Notes: generated by a model not told the origin, from the sequence alone. A DNA stretch of 64,000 bases from Terribacillus sp. FSL K6-0262 (GCF_037977385.1 NZ_CP150277.1:3201001-3265000), one strand, 5' to 3'. Positions 37,105 through 46,982 are shown, counted from the first letter of the stretch. Made by a program: numbers and translations.

Positions 37105-37225
37105 TTTCGGACAAAAAATCGGTTCTCATTATCCATATTTCTGCTTTTTTGTTAGAATGGATGTGGAGATTAGAAGAGGTAATATCGCAATACAAGATGG
37201 GGAATCATATAGGAGGTACAAAACA

Positions 37226-38497
37226 GTGGCCGACAAAGCTGCGGAATCTACCAACAACAAGCATAGGGACTTATTAGAATCGACACAGAGAGTCGTACAA
37301 TCGGCTTTGAAGAAACTTGGCTATCCGGAGGAAGTATATGAATTACTGAAGGAACCTGTCCGATTGATGACAGTCCGTATACCAGTACGGATGGATGATG
37401 GCAGTACGAAGATTTTCACCGGGTACCGGGCACAGCATAATGATGCAGTTGGCCCCACCAAGGGCGGGGTGCGCTTCCACCCGGAAGTCAGTGAAAATGA
37501 AGTGAAGGCATTATCTATTTGGATGAGTCTGAAAGCAGGTATCGTCGACTTGCCTTATGGCGGCGGTAAGGGCGGCATCATTTGCGATCCCCGCGAAATG
37601 AGTTTCCGTGAGCTTGAAGGGGTAAGCCGTGGATATGTACGGGCCATCAGTCAGATTGTAGGCCCGACGAAAGATATACCAGCACCCGATGTGATGACCA
37701 ATTCCCAGATCATGGCATGGATGATGGATGAGTACAGCAGGATGGATGAATTCAACAACCCCGGTTTCATCACCGGAAAGCCGATAGTGCTCGGCGGTTC
37801 GCAGGGCAGGGAAACAGCTACCGCCAAGGGCGTTACAATCTGCTTAAGGGAAGCTGCCAAGCAAAAAGGCATCAGCATCGAAGGAGCACGGGTCGTCATC
37901 CAGGGTTTCGGGAATGCGGGCAGCTATTTGGCCAAGTTCATGCATGAAGCAGGGGCCAAGGTGATCGGTATCTCGGATGCTTATGGTGCGCTCTATGATC
38001 CGGATGGCTTGGATATCGATTATTTGCTTGATCGGCGTGACAGTTTTGGAACGGTGACCAATTTGTTCAAGTCCACCATCACCAATACGGAGTTATTGGA
38101 GCTTGATTGCGATATACTGGTGCCGGCAGCGGTGGAAAACCAGATCACCAAGGATAATGCACATAACATCAAAGCCCAAATCGTCATTGAAGCTGCGAAT
38201 GGGCCGACCACGTTCGAAGCCACCGAAATATTGACCGAACGCGGCATCCTGTTAGTTCCGGATGTGCTTGCATCTGCAGGGGGCGTTACCGTCTCCTATT
38301 TCGAATGGGTGCAGAACAATCAAGGTTACTATTGGACAGAGCAGGAAGTGGAAGAAAGATTAGAGAAAGTCATGCTGAAAGGATTCCAAAATGTTTATCA
38401 GACCGCACAGACAAGGCGGGTCGATATGCGCTTGGCCGCTTATATGGTCGGTGTAAGGAAAATGGCGGAAGCTTCCAGATTCAGAGGCTGGATCTAA
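37226..38497 (+). CDS. gudB: NAD-specific glutamate dehydrogenase
   Basis: A 423-residue catabolic glutamate dehydrogenase converting glutamate to 2-oxoglutarate and ammonia. The catalytic lysine is in DLPYGGGKGGIICDP; the NAD fold motif is QGFGNAGSYLAKF. The C-terminus KMAEASRFRGWI is that of GudB/RocG. The inactivating 9-bp duplication of laboratory B. subtilis gudB is not seen. The start is GTG 37226 with AGGAGG 9 bp before it; the frame is open 23 codons upstream, before that site. Confidence 0.95.
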   Translation: MADKAAESTNNKHRDLLESTQRVVQSALKKLGYPEEVYELLKEPVRLMTVRIPVRMDDGSTKIFTGYRAQHNDAVGPTKGGVRFHPEVSENEVKALSIWMSLKAGIVDLPYGGGKGGIICDPREMSFRELEGVSRGYVRAISQIVGPTKDIPAPDVMTNSQIMAWMMDEYSRMDEFNNPGFITGKPIVLGGSQGRETATAKGVTICLREAAKQKGISIEGARVVIQGFGNAGSYLAKFMHEAGAKVIGISDAYGALYDPDGLDIDYLLDRRDSFGTVTNLFKSTITNTELLELDCDILVPAAVENQITKDNAHNIKAQIVIEAANGPTTFEATEILTERGILLVPDVLASAGGVTVSYFEWVQNNQGYYWTEQEVEERLEKVMLKGFQNVYQTAQTRRVDMRLAAYMVGVRKMAEASRFRGWI

Positions 38498-38511
38498 TCC
38501 ATGTAAACATG

Positions 38512-38550
38512 CTCTTATCCTGAAACACAAAGGATAAGAGTTTTCTCTTT
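38512..38550 (+). terminator. Rho-independent terminator of gudB
   Basis: CTCTTATCCT (38512-38521) pairs exactly with AGGATAAGAG (38531-38540), followed by TTTTCTCTTTT. Confidence 0.85.
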
Positions 38551-38581
38551 TATTCAGGAAGAGATGGAAAGGGGCAGTACA

Positions 38582-39559
38582 ATGCAAAAAGAGCAAGTGA
38601 TAATAATAGGAGCAGGACCATGCGGTCTTTCCGCAGCAATCGAGCTGCAAAAAATCGGAATCGAACCGCTTCTTATCGAGAAGGGCAATGTCGTTAATTC
38701 CATTTATCGATATCCTACCCATCAGACATTTTTCAGCTCAAGCGAACGGCTGGAAATAGGCGGCATCGCCTTTGTGACCGAAATGAAGAAGCCAGTCAGG
38801 AATCAAGCGCTTGCCTATTACAGGACAGTGGCACAGCGGTGTGATTTGCGAATACATACATTCGAGCGAGTGATGCAGGTATCCGGGACCAAAGGGGATT
38901 TCACGGTAACGGCCAAGACAATCAGGGAAGAAGAGAAGCAGTACAAAGCAGATTATGTCATCGTTGCGACGGGGTACTACGATCAACCCTATCTAATGCA
39001 GGTTCCTGGTGAAGATCAGCCTCATGTATTCCATTATTTCAAGGAAGCTCATCCGTATTTCGGCAAGAATGTGACAGTGATCGGCGGGAAGAATTCCGCT
39101 GTCGATGCCGTGCTTGAACTGCATAAAGCCGGTGCCAATATCACCGCTCTATACCGCGGCAGCACGTATTCCAAAAGCGTGAAGCCGTGGATCCTGCCGG
39201 AATATGAATCGCTGGTCCGTAATGGATACATCGATCATAAATTCAATGCACATATTAAAGAGATCACAAAAACACAGGTCATTTATGAAGTGCAAGGCAA
39301 GACGCATACAGTGGATGCTGATTTCGTGTTTGCGATGACAGGCTATCGTCCGGATTTGAAGCTGCTGCAAAGCATGGGCATCTTTATCCATCCTGAGACA
39401 GGCAAGCCTGACTATGATCCGGAAACGATGGAGTCCAACGTGCCTGGTATATTCATTGCCGGCGTCATCGCAGCCGGGAATAATAACAATGAAGTATTCA
39501 TCGAGAATGGTCGTTTCCATGGCGGACAGATAGCCAAAGCGATTTTCTCAAGCAACTGA
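38582..39559 (+). CDS. ypdA: Bacillithiol disulfide reductase YpdA
   Basis: A 325-residue flavoprotein that reduces oxidised bacillithiol with NADPH. The FAD-binding motif is IIIGAGPCGLSAAIEL at the start, with the YpdA-type Cys in GPCG, and the NADPH-binding motif is VIGGKNSAVDAVLEL near the middle. I choose ATG 38582 with AAAGGGG 7 bp upstream; ATG 38564 is in frame earlier. It follows gudB as in B. subtilis. Confidence 0.93.
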   Translation: MQKEQVIIIGAGPCGLSAAIELQKIGIEPLLIEKGNVVNSIYRYPTHQTFFSSSERLEIGGIAFVTEMKKPVRNQALAYYRTVAQRCDLRIHTFERVMQVSGTKGDFTVTAKTIREEEKQYKADYVIVATGYYDQPYLMQVPGEDQPHVFHYFKEAHPYFGKNVTVIGGKNSAVDAVLELHKAGANITALYRGSTYSKSVKPWILPEYESLVRNGYIDHKFNAHIKEITKTQVIYEVQGKTHTVDADFVFAMTGYRPDLKLLQSMGIFIHPETGKPDYDPETMESNVPGIFIAGVIAAGNNNNEVFIENGRFHGGQIAKAIFSSN

Positions 39560-39575
39560 AGAAAGGAAGCTGCAT

Positions 39576-40535
39576 ATGAAAGGGAAAGTCGTATTGGTAA
39601 CTACAGGCGGGACGATCGCCAGTGTACCGAATGAAGAAAGCGGGAAGCTCGCTTCCGGAGAAATGACAGGTGATCAGCTGCGAAGCCAGATCGACCTGCC
39701 GAATCACATCGAAGTGAAAGTCGTGAATGCTTTGCAGAAACCCAGTATGCATATAACATTCGATGATCTGCTTACTTTAAAAGAAATCATTGACAAGCAA
39801 CTGGAGGATCCGGAAGTCAAAGGTATTGTAGTCACGCATGGAACCGATTCTTTGGAAGAAACGGCTTATTTTCTTGATTTGACCATCCAGGATGCCCGGC
39901 CTGTCATCGTTACTGGTTCTCAGCGGGCCATCCATGAACTCGGATCGGATGTTTACATCAATTTGCGTCATGCCGTGCTTGCAGCCTATGATGATCAGCT
40001 GCTCGATTGCGGCACGGTGGTCGTTTTCAATGAGCGTATCTTCCCTGCAAAATATGTAAAGAAAGAACATGCCTCCAATATTCAGGGCTTCAATGCTTTT
40101 GGATTCGGTTATTTGGGCATCATCGATAACGATAAAGTATATCTTTACCAAAGACCGGTCAAACGGTATACCTATGAGCTGAAGAGGAAGCTGCCGGAAG
40201 TGGATATCATAAAGTGCTATTTACAAGCGGACGGAAAATTCATCAAAGCAGCACGTGAAGCAGGTGTGCAGGGTATCGTGCTGGAGGGCGTGGGAAGAGG
40301 GCAAGTTGCACCGAAAATGAAAGAAGAGATTCTCCTTGCCCTGCAAGATGGCATCAAAATCATCTTGACGACGGCATCGGAAGAAGGAAATGTCTATACT
40401 ACCTATGATTATGAGGGAAGTGCTTATGATCTGTATAAGGCTGGTGTTCTCTTAGGTAAAGATCAGGACAGCAAGAAGGCGCGTATCGAGCTTGCTGTTG
40501 CACTTGCATCCGATCAAATGGACAGACTTCTATAG
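39576..40535 (+). CDS. ansA: L-asparaginase
   Basis: A 319-residue cytoplasmic L-asparaginase forming aspartate and ammonia. The catalytic Thr13 is in TTGGTIASV and the second active-site motif is VVTHGTDSLEETAYFL. No signal peptide is seen, so it is a type I enzyme. It lies 16 bp after ypdA; B. subtilis ansA is elsewhere in an ansAB operon, but some other Bacillaceae carry it here (recollection). With gudB it could feed amino-acid nitrogen release. Confidence 0.93.
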   Translation: MKGKVVLVTTGGTIASVPNEESGKLASGEMTGDQLRSQIDLPNHIEVKVVNALQKPSMHITFDDLLTLKEIIDKQLEDPEVKGIVVTHGTDSLEETAYFLDLTIQDARPVIVTGSQRAIHELGSDVYINLRHAVLAAYDDQLLDCGTVVVFNERIFPAKYVKKEHASNIQGFNAFGFGYLGIIDNDKVYLYQRPVKRYTYELKRKLPEVDIIKCYLQADGKFIKAAREAGVQGIVLEGVGRGQVAPKMKEEILLALQDGIKIILTTASEEGNVYTTYDYEGSAYDLYKAGVLLGKDQDSKKARIELAVALASDQMDRLL

Positions 40536-40635
40536 ACCTCAGGACCTATTTCCTGTTTCTTTCCAGTAATATATTCCAAAAGGATTGAGCACATGGTACG
40601 ATAAAGGCAGATTGTTAGTTGGAAGAGGTGCTATC

Positions 40636-41313
40636 ATGCTTACCATCCTTTCCGCTGCGATTGCCCCAGCACTCGCGCTGCTTACCTTCTTCTATTTGAA
40701 GGATCGTTTGGAGCCCGAGCCGCTAGGCATGGTATTGCGGACTTTTCTATATGGCGCTCTGCTCGTATTTCCGATCATGTTCATTCAATATGCACTGAAA
40801 GCAGAAGGAGTCAGCACGCATCCGCTTGTTTATTCTTTCTTCACCGTCGGTTTCATGGAGGAATTCTTCAAATGGTTCATCTTCCTGTACACCGCTTTCC
40901 GGCATACGGAAATGGACTCGGTTTATGACGGCATCATATATGGTGTCAGCATAAGCTTAGGGTTTGCCACGGTGGAAAATGTTCTTTATCTATTTGCACA
41001 TGGAGTTGATTATGCTTTTACACGTGCCCTTTTCCCAGTATCATCCCATGCGCTTTTCGGCGTTTTGATGGGATATTATCTCGGCCGGGCGAAATTCGGG
41101 AGCCGGCATCCCCGTCTGCGTGTGTTTGCAGCTATGGTGATACCTTTTTTACTGCATGGATTGTACGATTACATCCTGCTGGCGGTGACATTCAATTGGG
41201 TTTATATCCAGGCACCTTTCATGATCATTCTATGGATCATCGGTCTGCATAAAGTACGAGCGGCAACTCGCCATCCTATCGAACACATCCAAATGAAAGA
41301 GTCAGGCAGTTAA
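40636..41313 (+). CDS. prsW: Intramembrane protease PrsW
   Basis: A 225-residue membrane metalloprotease with about seven spans. In B. subtilis PrsW makes the first cut in anti-sigma factor RsiW, releasing sigma-W. Catalytic candidates are Glu-Glu in VGFMEEFFKWF, His in PVSSHALFG and His in LLHGLYDY. The start at ATG 40636 gives MLTILSAAIAP as in the B. subtilis protein, with GAAGAGG 7 bp upstream. Lies just before sleB, as in B. subtilis. Confidence 0.93.
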   Translation: MLTILSAAIAPALALLTFFYLKDRLEPEPLGMVLRTFLYGALLVFPIMFIQYALKAEGVSTHPLVYSFFTVGFMEEFFKWFIFLYTAFRHTEMDSVYDGIIYGVSISLGFATVENVLYLFAHGVDYAFTRALFPVSSHALFGVLMGYYLGRAKFGSRHPRLRVFAAMVIPFLLHGLYDYILLAVTFNWVYIQAPFMIILWIIGLHKVRAATRHPIEHIQMKESGS

Positions 41314-41332
41314 ACTGCCGGGCTCTTTTTTT
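41296..41332 (+). terminator. Rho-independent terminator of prsW
   Basis: An imperfect AAAGAG...GGCAGT / ACTGCC...CTCTTT stem overlaps the prsW stop and ends in seven T. Confidence 0.8.
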
Positions 41333-41404
41333 ATTGCATAATATGCTCGCTCCGGAAGAAAGCTATCGGTAGTAAGATCATAGTTAGGTTGGAGGAAATG
41401 AACA

Positions 41405-42238
41405 ATGGAATTCAGGAAGTTTCGGCTTTGTAAATTGTTTTGTGCCGCTCTGATCCTATCAGGTATCATCCTGGCGGCACCGATGCAGTCCAGTGCCTTT
41501 TCCGAACAGGTGATCCAGCACGGAGCGACAGGGGATGACGTGGTGGAACTGCAGGCCCGCTTACAATATGCAGGATTCTATAACAAAAAAATAGACGGAG
41601 TTTTCGGATGGAGTACGTATTGGGCTCTGCGCAACTTCCAATATGAGTTCGGAATGGAAGTCGACGGAGTCGCAGGGAAGCAGGCAAAGGATAAATTGGT
41701 ATCCATCACCAAATATGATAAAGCCTTTGTCATGCGTCAAATCCAGGAAGGAAACACATTTACCTATTATGGAGGCACACCGCAGGAGCAGCAAGTGAAA
41801 AAGCGCGGTAACGGAGGGAATGGCGGCAATGGCGGCAATGCTAATCCGTCCAATACATCAGCGGTGAATGTTCCGAATGGGTATTCCCAGAATGATATCA
41901 AGCTGATGGCCAATGCTGTACATGGAGAAGCGAGAGGAGAGCCATACGAAGGACAGGTTGCAGTCGCAGCGGTGATCCTGAACAGGGTGGAGGATCCATC
42001 ATTCCCGAACACGATTTCCGGTGTCATCTTCGAGCCAAGAGCTTTTACCGCCGTTGCAGATGGCCAAATTTGGCTGACGCCGGATGAAACAGCCGAGCAG
42101 GCGGTGATCGATGCAATCAATGGCTGGGATCCTTCCGGCGGGGCGATTTATTATTTCAATCCGAATACAGCCACGTCACCTTGGATTTGGTCGAGACCTC
42201 AGATCAAAACGATAGGTGAGCATATTTTCTGTATGTAG
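41405..42238 (+). CDS. sleB: Spore cortex-lytic enzyme SleB
   Basis: A 277-residue lytic transglycosylase that degrades cortex peptidoglycan at germination. It has a signal peptide (hydrophobic 11-28, ending near SSAFSEQ), a PG_binding_1 domain (GATGDDVVELQARLQYAGFYN) and a Gly/Asn-rich linker with three GGN repeats around residues 138-148. The hydrolase domain has the catalytic Glu in AVHGEARGEPYEGQVAVA. Followed 15 bp later by ypeB, its partner, as in all Bacillus. Confidence 0.95.
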   Translation: MEFRKFRLCKLFCAALILSGIILAAPMQSSAFSEQVIQHGATGDDVVELQARLQYAGFYNKKIDGVFGWSTYWALRNFQYEFGMEVDGVAGKQAKDKLVSITKYDKAFVMRQIQEGNTFTYYGGTPQEQQVKKRGNGGNGGNGGNANPSNTSAVNVPNGYSQNDIKLMANAVHGEARGEPYEGQVAVAAVILNRVEDPSFPNTISGVIFEPRAFTAVADGQIWLTPDETAEQAVIDAINGWDPSGGAIYYFNPNTATSPWIWSRPQIKTIGEHIFCM

Positions 42239-42253
42239 AAAGGAGAGCGAAGA

Positions 42254-43603
42254 ATGTATAAATGGGTGATAATCGGCGTTCTTGCTTTGGCACTAACAGG
42301 GACAGCCATTTGGGGAATGAACGAACGCCAGGAAAAGAATGACATCAGGATGCAGGCAGAAAACAACTATCAGCGTTCCTTCCACGAGCTGACTTACCGG
42401 ATCGATACGCTGCATGATAAAATCGGAGCGACGCTGGCGATGAATTCAAGGGATTCCCTGTCACCGCAATTGGCGGAGATTTGGCGGTTATCCTCAGAGG
42501 CACATACGGATGTGGGTCAGCTTCCGCTAGCACTGCTGCCGTTTGAAAAAACAGAGAAATTCTTGACCAATATCGGGGATTTTACGTATAAAACGGCCGT
42601 AAGGGATTTGGACAAGGAGCCTTTGTCCGAGGAAGAAATGCAGCGGTTGGAGAAGCTGCATGATAATGCGGGACAAATCAAGGATGAGCTCCGGAATGTC
42701 CAAAATACCGTCCTGGGCAATAATCTGCAGTGGACCGATGTAGAAATGGCGCTGTCGGATGATGAACCGGATCACTCGGATAACGCCATCATCTCAAGTT
42801 TCGAGACTGTGGAGAACAGCTCGGGCGGATTCAATGAAGAGAAGGACTTTAACAATGGGGCTTTGCCTGCCTCCAACGAAGAGCATAAATTCGAGGGAGT
42901 CACCGGTGAGCGAATCAACCAGAAACAAGCGAAAACAATAGCAGCCAAGGCCTTTGATTTAAACACAATCAGTGGTATCAGCGCCGGAAAATCAGGCAAG
43001 GGGTCGGATGTACCGCTTTACAGCCTTTCCTACCAAAAGGACGGTGAGAGCGGCTATGCTGATATCAGTCAAAAAGGGGGCCATATCCTCACTTTGATGA
43101 TGCAGCGGGATCGGGAAGAACCGAAACTGGGTTTGCATGATGCGCAGCAAAAAGCGGAGGATTTCCTTCAAAAACAGAAATTGACGGATATGGAAATGGT
43201 CCAGAGCAGCCAGTATGACTCCGTCGGAATTTTCTTCTTTGTGCCAGTCCAAAACGATGTGCGCATTTATCCGGATATCGTCCAGGTCAAGGTTGCGCTC
43301 GATAATGGCGATATTCTGGGATATAATGCCCGTGACTATTTCATGAATCATCACGAGCGTGAAATAGGGAAACCGAAGCTGACGGAGGAACAAGCGACAG
43401 AGAAACTCAACCAGAACGTCCAAGTCCAGGAAACCCATCTTGCTTTGATCGAGAACGATACACATGAAGAAACCCTTGTTTATGAAATCATGGGGACACG
43501 CAATGACGAAACGTACCGTATCTATGTAAATGCCGATACAGGCCGGGAAGAAGAAATCGAGAAACAAACGACGACAGAAGCACGTTTCTTGCAAAGTACG
43601 TAA
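42254..43603 (+). CDS. ypeB: Germination protein YpeB
   Basis: A 449-residue protein required for SleB to be built into and kept in the spore. It has an N-terminal membrane anchor (VIIGVLALALTGTAIWG), a helical region rich in charged residues, and C-terminal PepSY-type repeats (for example QAKTIAAKAFDLN and DAQQKAEDFLQKQ). Slightly below the usual family length. Co-transcribed with sleB. Confidence 0.94.
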   Translation: MYKWVIIGVLALALTGTAIWGMNERQEKNDIRMQAENNYQRSFHELTYRIDTLHDKIGATLAMNSRDSLSPQLAEIWRLSSEAHTDVGQLPLALLPFEKTEKFLTNIGDFTYKTAVRDLDKEPLSEEEMQRLEKLHDNAGQIKDELRNVQNTVLGNNLQWTDVEMALSDDEPDHSDNAIISSFETVENSSGGFNEEKDFNNGALPASNEEHKFEGVTGERINQKQAKTIAAKAFDLNTISGISAGKSGKGSDVPLYSLSYQKDGESGYADISQKGGHILTLMMQRDREEPKLGLHDAQQKAEDFLQKQKLTDMEMVQSSQYDSVGIFFFVPVQNDVRIYPDIVQVKVALDNGDILGYNARDYFMNHHEREIGKPKLTEEQATEKLNQNVQVQETHLALIENDTHEETLVYEIMGTRNDETYRIYVNADTGREEEIEKQTTTEARFLQST

Positions 43604-43635
43604 AGGGGAATGGCGAACAGCCTTCCCCTTTTTGA
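43602..43635 (+). terminator. Rho-independent terminator of sleB-ypeB
   Basis: AAAGGGGAA (43602-43610) pairs with TTCCCCTTT (43623-43631), followed by TTG. It overlaps the ypeB stop codon. Confidence 0.75.
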
Positions 43636-43688
43636 TTATTTTTGCAATAATAGGAAGAAAGAACGATTATAGGGAAGAGGAGAGGCGT

Positions 43689-44363
43689 TTGCTGAAAATC
43701 GGTAGTACTTTAGCATTAGAAAAAACGGATATTTCAACTAATGGGAATCGCCTGCGTTACCGGGCCAAAGTAATCGACTTGGCTGAAGATACGATTTATA
43801 TCGACTACCCGGTCAATGAAGAGACAAACCGGACAGATATCTTTCCGATTGGAACGGCATTCAAGGCCTTATATGTAACGGAAAAAGACGAAGCCTATAC
43901 ATTCGGAACGATGCTGAAGGGCAGGGAAACGCTGAAAGTGCCTGCCTTGAAGCTATCGATGCCAAAGGAAGAAGAAATCAGTAAAATACAGCGTCGTCAA
44001 TATGTACGGATATCTGTAAGCACGGATGTGGCAATCCATGGTGAAGAATCGGATATCCCCCCTGTCTCCTCCATCACGCTTGATATTAGCGGAGGCGGTT
44101 TATCCATGCTGCTGCCCGAAAATCACGGGTTCCGAGAAAAAATGAAGGTGAAGCTGTATATCGCCTATACCTTGCAAAAAGAAGGGCCTGCTTTCTTGAC
44201 TGTCCCCGGGCAGATTGTCCGCATCGTCCGGAATGAAAAATCCGGCAAGGTCATTGCCAGTATTCAGTTCGATGATATCCAGGAAAGGGACAGACAAGCA
44301 ATCATTCGTTTTTGCTTCGAGCGTCAGCGGGAGCAGCGCAAAAAAGGACTGCGGATGAGGTAG
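43689..44363 (+). CDS. motI: PilZ-domain cyclic-di-GMP receptor (YpfA/MotI-like)
   Basis: A 224-residue protein with an N-terminal YcgR-type domain (about 1-90) and a C-terminal PilZ domain. The c-di-GMP binding arginines are in QRRQYVRI and the second motif is LDISGGGLSM. B. subtilis YpfA (MotI/DgrA), at the same place, binds MotA and slows the flagellar motor. I choose TTG 43689 after GAGGAGAGG; the frame is open upstream across the ypeB terminator, which is not coding. Confidence 0.88.
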   Translation: MLKIGSTLALEKTDISTNGNRLRYRAKVIDLAEDTIYIDYPVNEETNRTDIFPIGTAFKALYVTEKDEAYTFGTMLKGRETLKVPALKLSMPKEEEISKIQRRQYVRISVSTDVAIHGEESDIPPVSSITLDISGGGLSMLLPENHGFREKMKVKLYIAYTLQKEGPAFLTVPGQIVRIVRNEKSGKVIASIQFDDIQERDRQAIIRFCFERQREQRKKGLRMR

Positions 44364-44447
44364 AGTTCAAATAGACCAAGCCGCCATCCTATGTTATGCT
44401 TTATTAGGTTTTATTTCCGATTACGAAGAGAAAAAGGATTGAATTGA

Positions 44448-45128
44448 ATGAAGTCAAAAAATATCGCTATCGCAATTGATGGACCTGCTGCTGCAGGCAA
44501 GAGCACCGTATCCAAGCTTGTTGCCAAGAAATTGCAATTTGTCTATGTGGATACGGGTGCCATGTACCGCGCACTTACACTGACAGCGCTCGAAGCGGGA
44601 GCTGACTTGGAATCAGAGGATGCACTGCTATCCTTGCTGCAAGGGATAGATATCGTCCTGATGCAGCATGAAGACGGTCAGAAAGTGCTTGTGAACAATA
44701 ATGATGTGACAGAAGCAATCCGCACGAACGAAGTGACCAATAATGTATCCATCGTCGCCAAACACCCGCTTGTAAGGGAAGAAATGGTGAAACGCCAGCA
44801 AAATCTCGCGGCTGATACCGGCATCGTCATGGACGGCCGTGACATCGGGACCCGCGTCCTCCCGAATGCCGAAGTGAAGATTTTTATGATCGCATCGGTA
44901 GAGGAGCGAGCGGAGCGTCGTTATAAAGAAAATATCGCCAAAGGTTTCGAGGCGGACCTGGAGAAGCTGAAGGAAGAAATAAGGCTGCGGGACAAGCTCG
45001 ACTCCGAGAGGGAAGCATCCCCGCTTGTAAAAGCGGAAGACGCTGTTGAAATCGATACGACTTCCTTATCGATCGAGGGAGTTGTCGATAAGATCCTCGA
45101 AACTGTTTACGATGTGATTGGAAGATAA
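44448..45128 (+). CDS. cmk: Cytidylate kinase
   Basis: A 226-residue kinase of CMP and dCMP. The P-loop is [13 protein letters not shown]; the CMP-binding region has [12 protein letters not shown] and [15 protein letters not shown]. Length and C-terminus fit the CMK family. Followed 12 bp later by plsC and then the S1-domain gene, the common cmk-plsC-rpsA order of Firmicutes. Confidence 0.95.
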   Translation: MKSKNIAIAIDGPAAAGKSTVSKLVAKKLQFVYVDTGAMYRALTLTALEAGADLESEDALLSLLQGIDIVLMQHEDGQKVLVNNNDVTEAIRTNEVTNNVSIVAKHPLVREEMVKRQQNLAADTGIVMDGRDIGTRVLPNAEVKIFMIASVEERAERRYKENIAKGFEADLEKLKEEIRLRDKLDSEREASPLVKAEDAVEIDTTSLSIEGVVDKILETVYDVIGR

Positions 45129-45140
45129 GGAGAGGGGATT

Positions 45141-45725
45141 ATGTCATTATATTCCATTGGTAAAGTGATTGTAAGTGCGGTCCTCTATCCGATTTTTCGT
45201 ATAAAGGTATATGGTAAGGAGCATGTTCCAAAGGAAGGTCCGGTACTGGTCTGTTCCAACCATATCTCCAATTTCGATCCGCCCGTCTTGGGGGTCACTT
45301 GTCCAAGGGAAATTGCCTTCATGGGAAAAAGTGAGCTATTCAAATTCAAGCCGCTCGGGTTCCTTTTGAAACACTTGAATGTTTTCCCGGTAAAACGAGG
45401 CATGCAGGATCGGGGTGCGCTGCGTGCGGGCTTGGATATCCTGGCAGAAGGCAAGACGATGGGATTATTTCCAGAGGGCACCCGAAGCAAGGATGGCAAA
45501 CTCGGTAAGCCGCTTCCGGGAATCGGATTCTTTGCGATGCGTTCGGAAGCGAAAATCGTCCCTTGTGCGATTATCGGCTCCTACAAAGGGGTAAAAGCAT
45601 TGAAAGTCGTCTATGGTCCGCCTATCGAAATGGAAGAACTGCGCGAAAGAAAAGCATCAGCGAAAGAAGTGTCGCAGGTGATCATGGACGAAATCCAGCT
45701 TCTGATAAACAAGCATGTCGGATAG
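45141..45725 (+). CDS. plsC: 1-acyl-sn-glycerol-3-phosphate acyltransferase
   Basis: A 194-residue membrane-associated enzyme making phosphatidic acid from lysophosphatidic acid. The catalytic HxxxxD motif is in CSNHISNFDPP, with the FPEGTRSKDG substrate motif and PVKRG following. A short N-terminal hydrophobic segment anchors it. In B. subtilis plsC is elsewhere and this slot is empty, so the order here resembles other Firmicutes. Confidence 0.93.
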   Translation: MSLYSIGKVIVSAVLYPIFRIKVYGKEHVPKEGPVLVCSNHISNFDPPVLGVTCPREIAFMGKSELFKFKPLGFLLKHLNVFPVKRGMQDRGALRAGLDILAEGKTMGLFPEGTRSKDGKLGKPLPGIGFFAMRSEAKIVPCAIIGSYKGVKALKVVYGPPIEMEELRERKASAKEVSQVIMDEIQLLINKHVG

Positions 45726-45833
45726 ATGCCCTATCACTTGACAAATATCTTCAAATGTTAGAAGTTAGAAAAAAGGACATTTTTATGTTTTTTTACTTAT
45801 GTTTTGTCTCGTAAACTGAAGGAGGTCTCTTTG

Positions 45834-46979
45834 ATGGATGAAATGAATGAGCAAGCTACGGATTTCAAGGAATTGTCTGTAGGCGATACTGTAACCGGCA
45901 AAGTGGTGAAAGTAGAAGATAAACAAGCTTTGGTAGACATCGGCTACAAAGTGGAAGGTATCCTGCCAATCAGCGAATTATCCAGTCTTCACGTTGAGCG
46001 CGCTGCTGACGCAGTAAGCGAAGGTGAAGAGTTGACACTAAAAGTGAAAAAAGTGGATGACGAGGAAGTTGTCCTTTCCAAGCGTGCAGTTACAGCTGAA
46101 CTTGCTTGGGAGGACCTGGAAGCGAAATTCGAATCCGGTGAAGTCTTCGAAGCAGAAGTCAAGGAAGTCGTCAAAGGCGGCCTTGTAGTGGATGTCGGCC
46201 TTCGCGGATTCATCCCTGCCTCACTCGTGGAAACATACTTTGTCGAAGAGTTCGAAGGGTACAAAGGCCAGCCGCTTACGCTGAAAGTGGTCGAGCTTGA
46301 CCGTGAACAGAACCGTGTCATCCTTTCCCACCGTGCAGTGGTGGAGGAAGAAGAAGCTTCCAAGAAGCAGGAAGTGCTTGACAGCCTGGAAGCTGGCCAG
46401 GTGATCGACGGAACAGTCCAGCGTCTGACTGACTTTGGTGTCTTCGTCAGCATCGGCGGCGGGATCGATGGCCTTGTACACATTTCCCAGCTTTCCCACG
46501 AACACGTGGAAAAAGCTTCTGATGTTGTTACAGAAGGCCAGGAAATCAAAGTCAAAGTGCTTAGTGTCGACAAAGACAGCGAGCGCATCAGCCTATCCCT
46601 GAAAGAGACACTCCCTGGACCATGGGAAAACATCAGTGACCGTGCACAAGCAGGTGACGTGCTGGAAGGTGAAGTGAAACGTCTGGTAAGCTTCGGTGCA
46701 TTCGTCGAAGTATTCCCGGGTGTCGAAGGCCTTGTCCATATTTCCCAAATCGCCAACCGTCATATCGGTACGCCGCAGGAAGTGCTTGAGCCAGGACAAA
46801 AGGTACAAGTGAAAGTCCTTGATGTAAATGAAGCTGAAAAGCGCATGAGCCTGAGCATCAAGGAATTGGAACAAGATGAAAATGATGCTGTCATCAAAGA
46901 ATATGAAAAAGAAGAGGAGCATTCCGGCTTCCAGCTTGGAGATATTCTAGGTGATAAATTGAACAAGTATAAGCAATAA
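45834..46979 (+). CDS. ypfD: S1-domain RNA-binding protein (YpfD, S1 homologue)
   Basis: A 381-residue protein with four S1 repeats, clearest in GDTVTGKVVKVEDKQALVDIG (residue 17 on), GLVVDVGLRGFIP, GTVQRLTDFGVFVSIGGGIDG and GEVKRLVSFGAFVEVFPGVEG. It corresponds to B. subtilis YpfD, a shortened ribosomal protein S1 homologue. In low-GC Gram-positives it is not a stable ribosomal subunit. The start ATG 45834 has AAGGAGG upstream; the frame opens 10 codons earlier. Acidic C-terminus. Confidence 0.93.
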   Translation: MDEMNEQATDFKELSVGDTVTGKVVKVEDKQALVDIGYKVEGILPISELSSLHVERAADAVSEGEELTLKVKKVDDEEVVLSKRAVTAELAWEDLEAKFESGEVFEAEVKEVVKGGLVVDVGLRGFIPASLVETYFVEEFEGYKGQPLTLKVVELDREQNRVILSHRAVVEEEEASKKQEVLDSLEAGQVIDGTVQRLTDFGVFVSIGGGIDGLVHISQLSHEHVEKASDVVTEGQEIKVKVLSVDKDSERISLSLKETLPGPWENISDRAQAGDVLEGEVKRLVSFGAFVEVFPGVEGLVHISQIANRHIGTPQEVLEPGQKVQVKVLDVNEAEKRMSLSIKELEQDENDAVIKEYEKEEEHSGFQLGDILGDKLNKYKQ

Positions 46980-46982
46980 GAT

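Noticed and set aside
37157..37225. Upstream extension of gudB to ATG 37157
   Set aside because: The ribosome site AGGAGG lies after it, at 37211, and the GTG start gives the normal family N-terminus.
41330..41400. Sigma-G promoter before sleB
   Set aside because: CATAGTTA is near the -10 pattern but not a match and no -35 fits.
41800..41850. GGN triplet repeats in sleB considered as a repeat element or CRISPR-like unit
   Set aside because: It is in frame and codes a flexible Gly/Asn linker between the two SleB domains.
42759..43594. Antisense and alternative frames over ypeB as possible extra genes
   Set aside because: No ribosome sites, no family resemblance; ypeB itself is intact.
45738..45763. 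TTGACA at 45738 as a promoter for the S1-domain gene
   Set aside because: No convincing -10 at 16-18 bp; the nearest TTAGAA is only 14 bp away.
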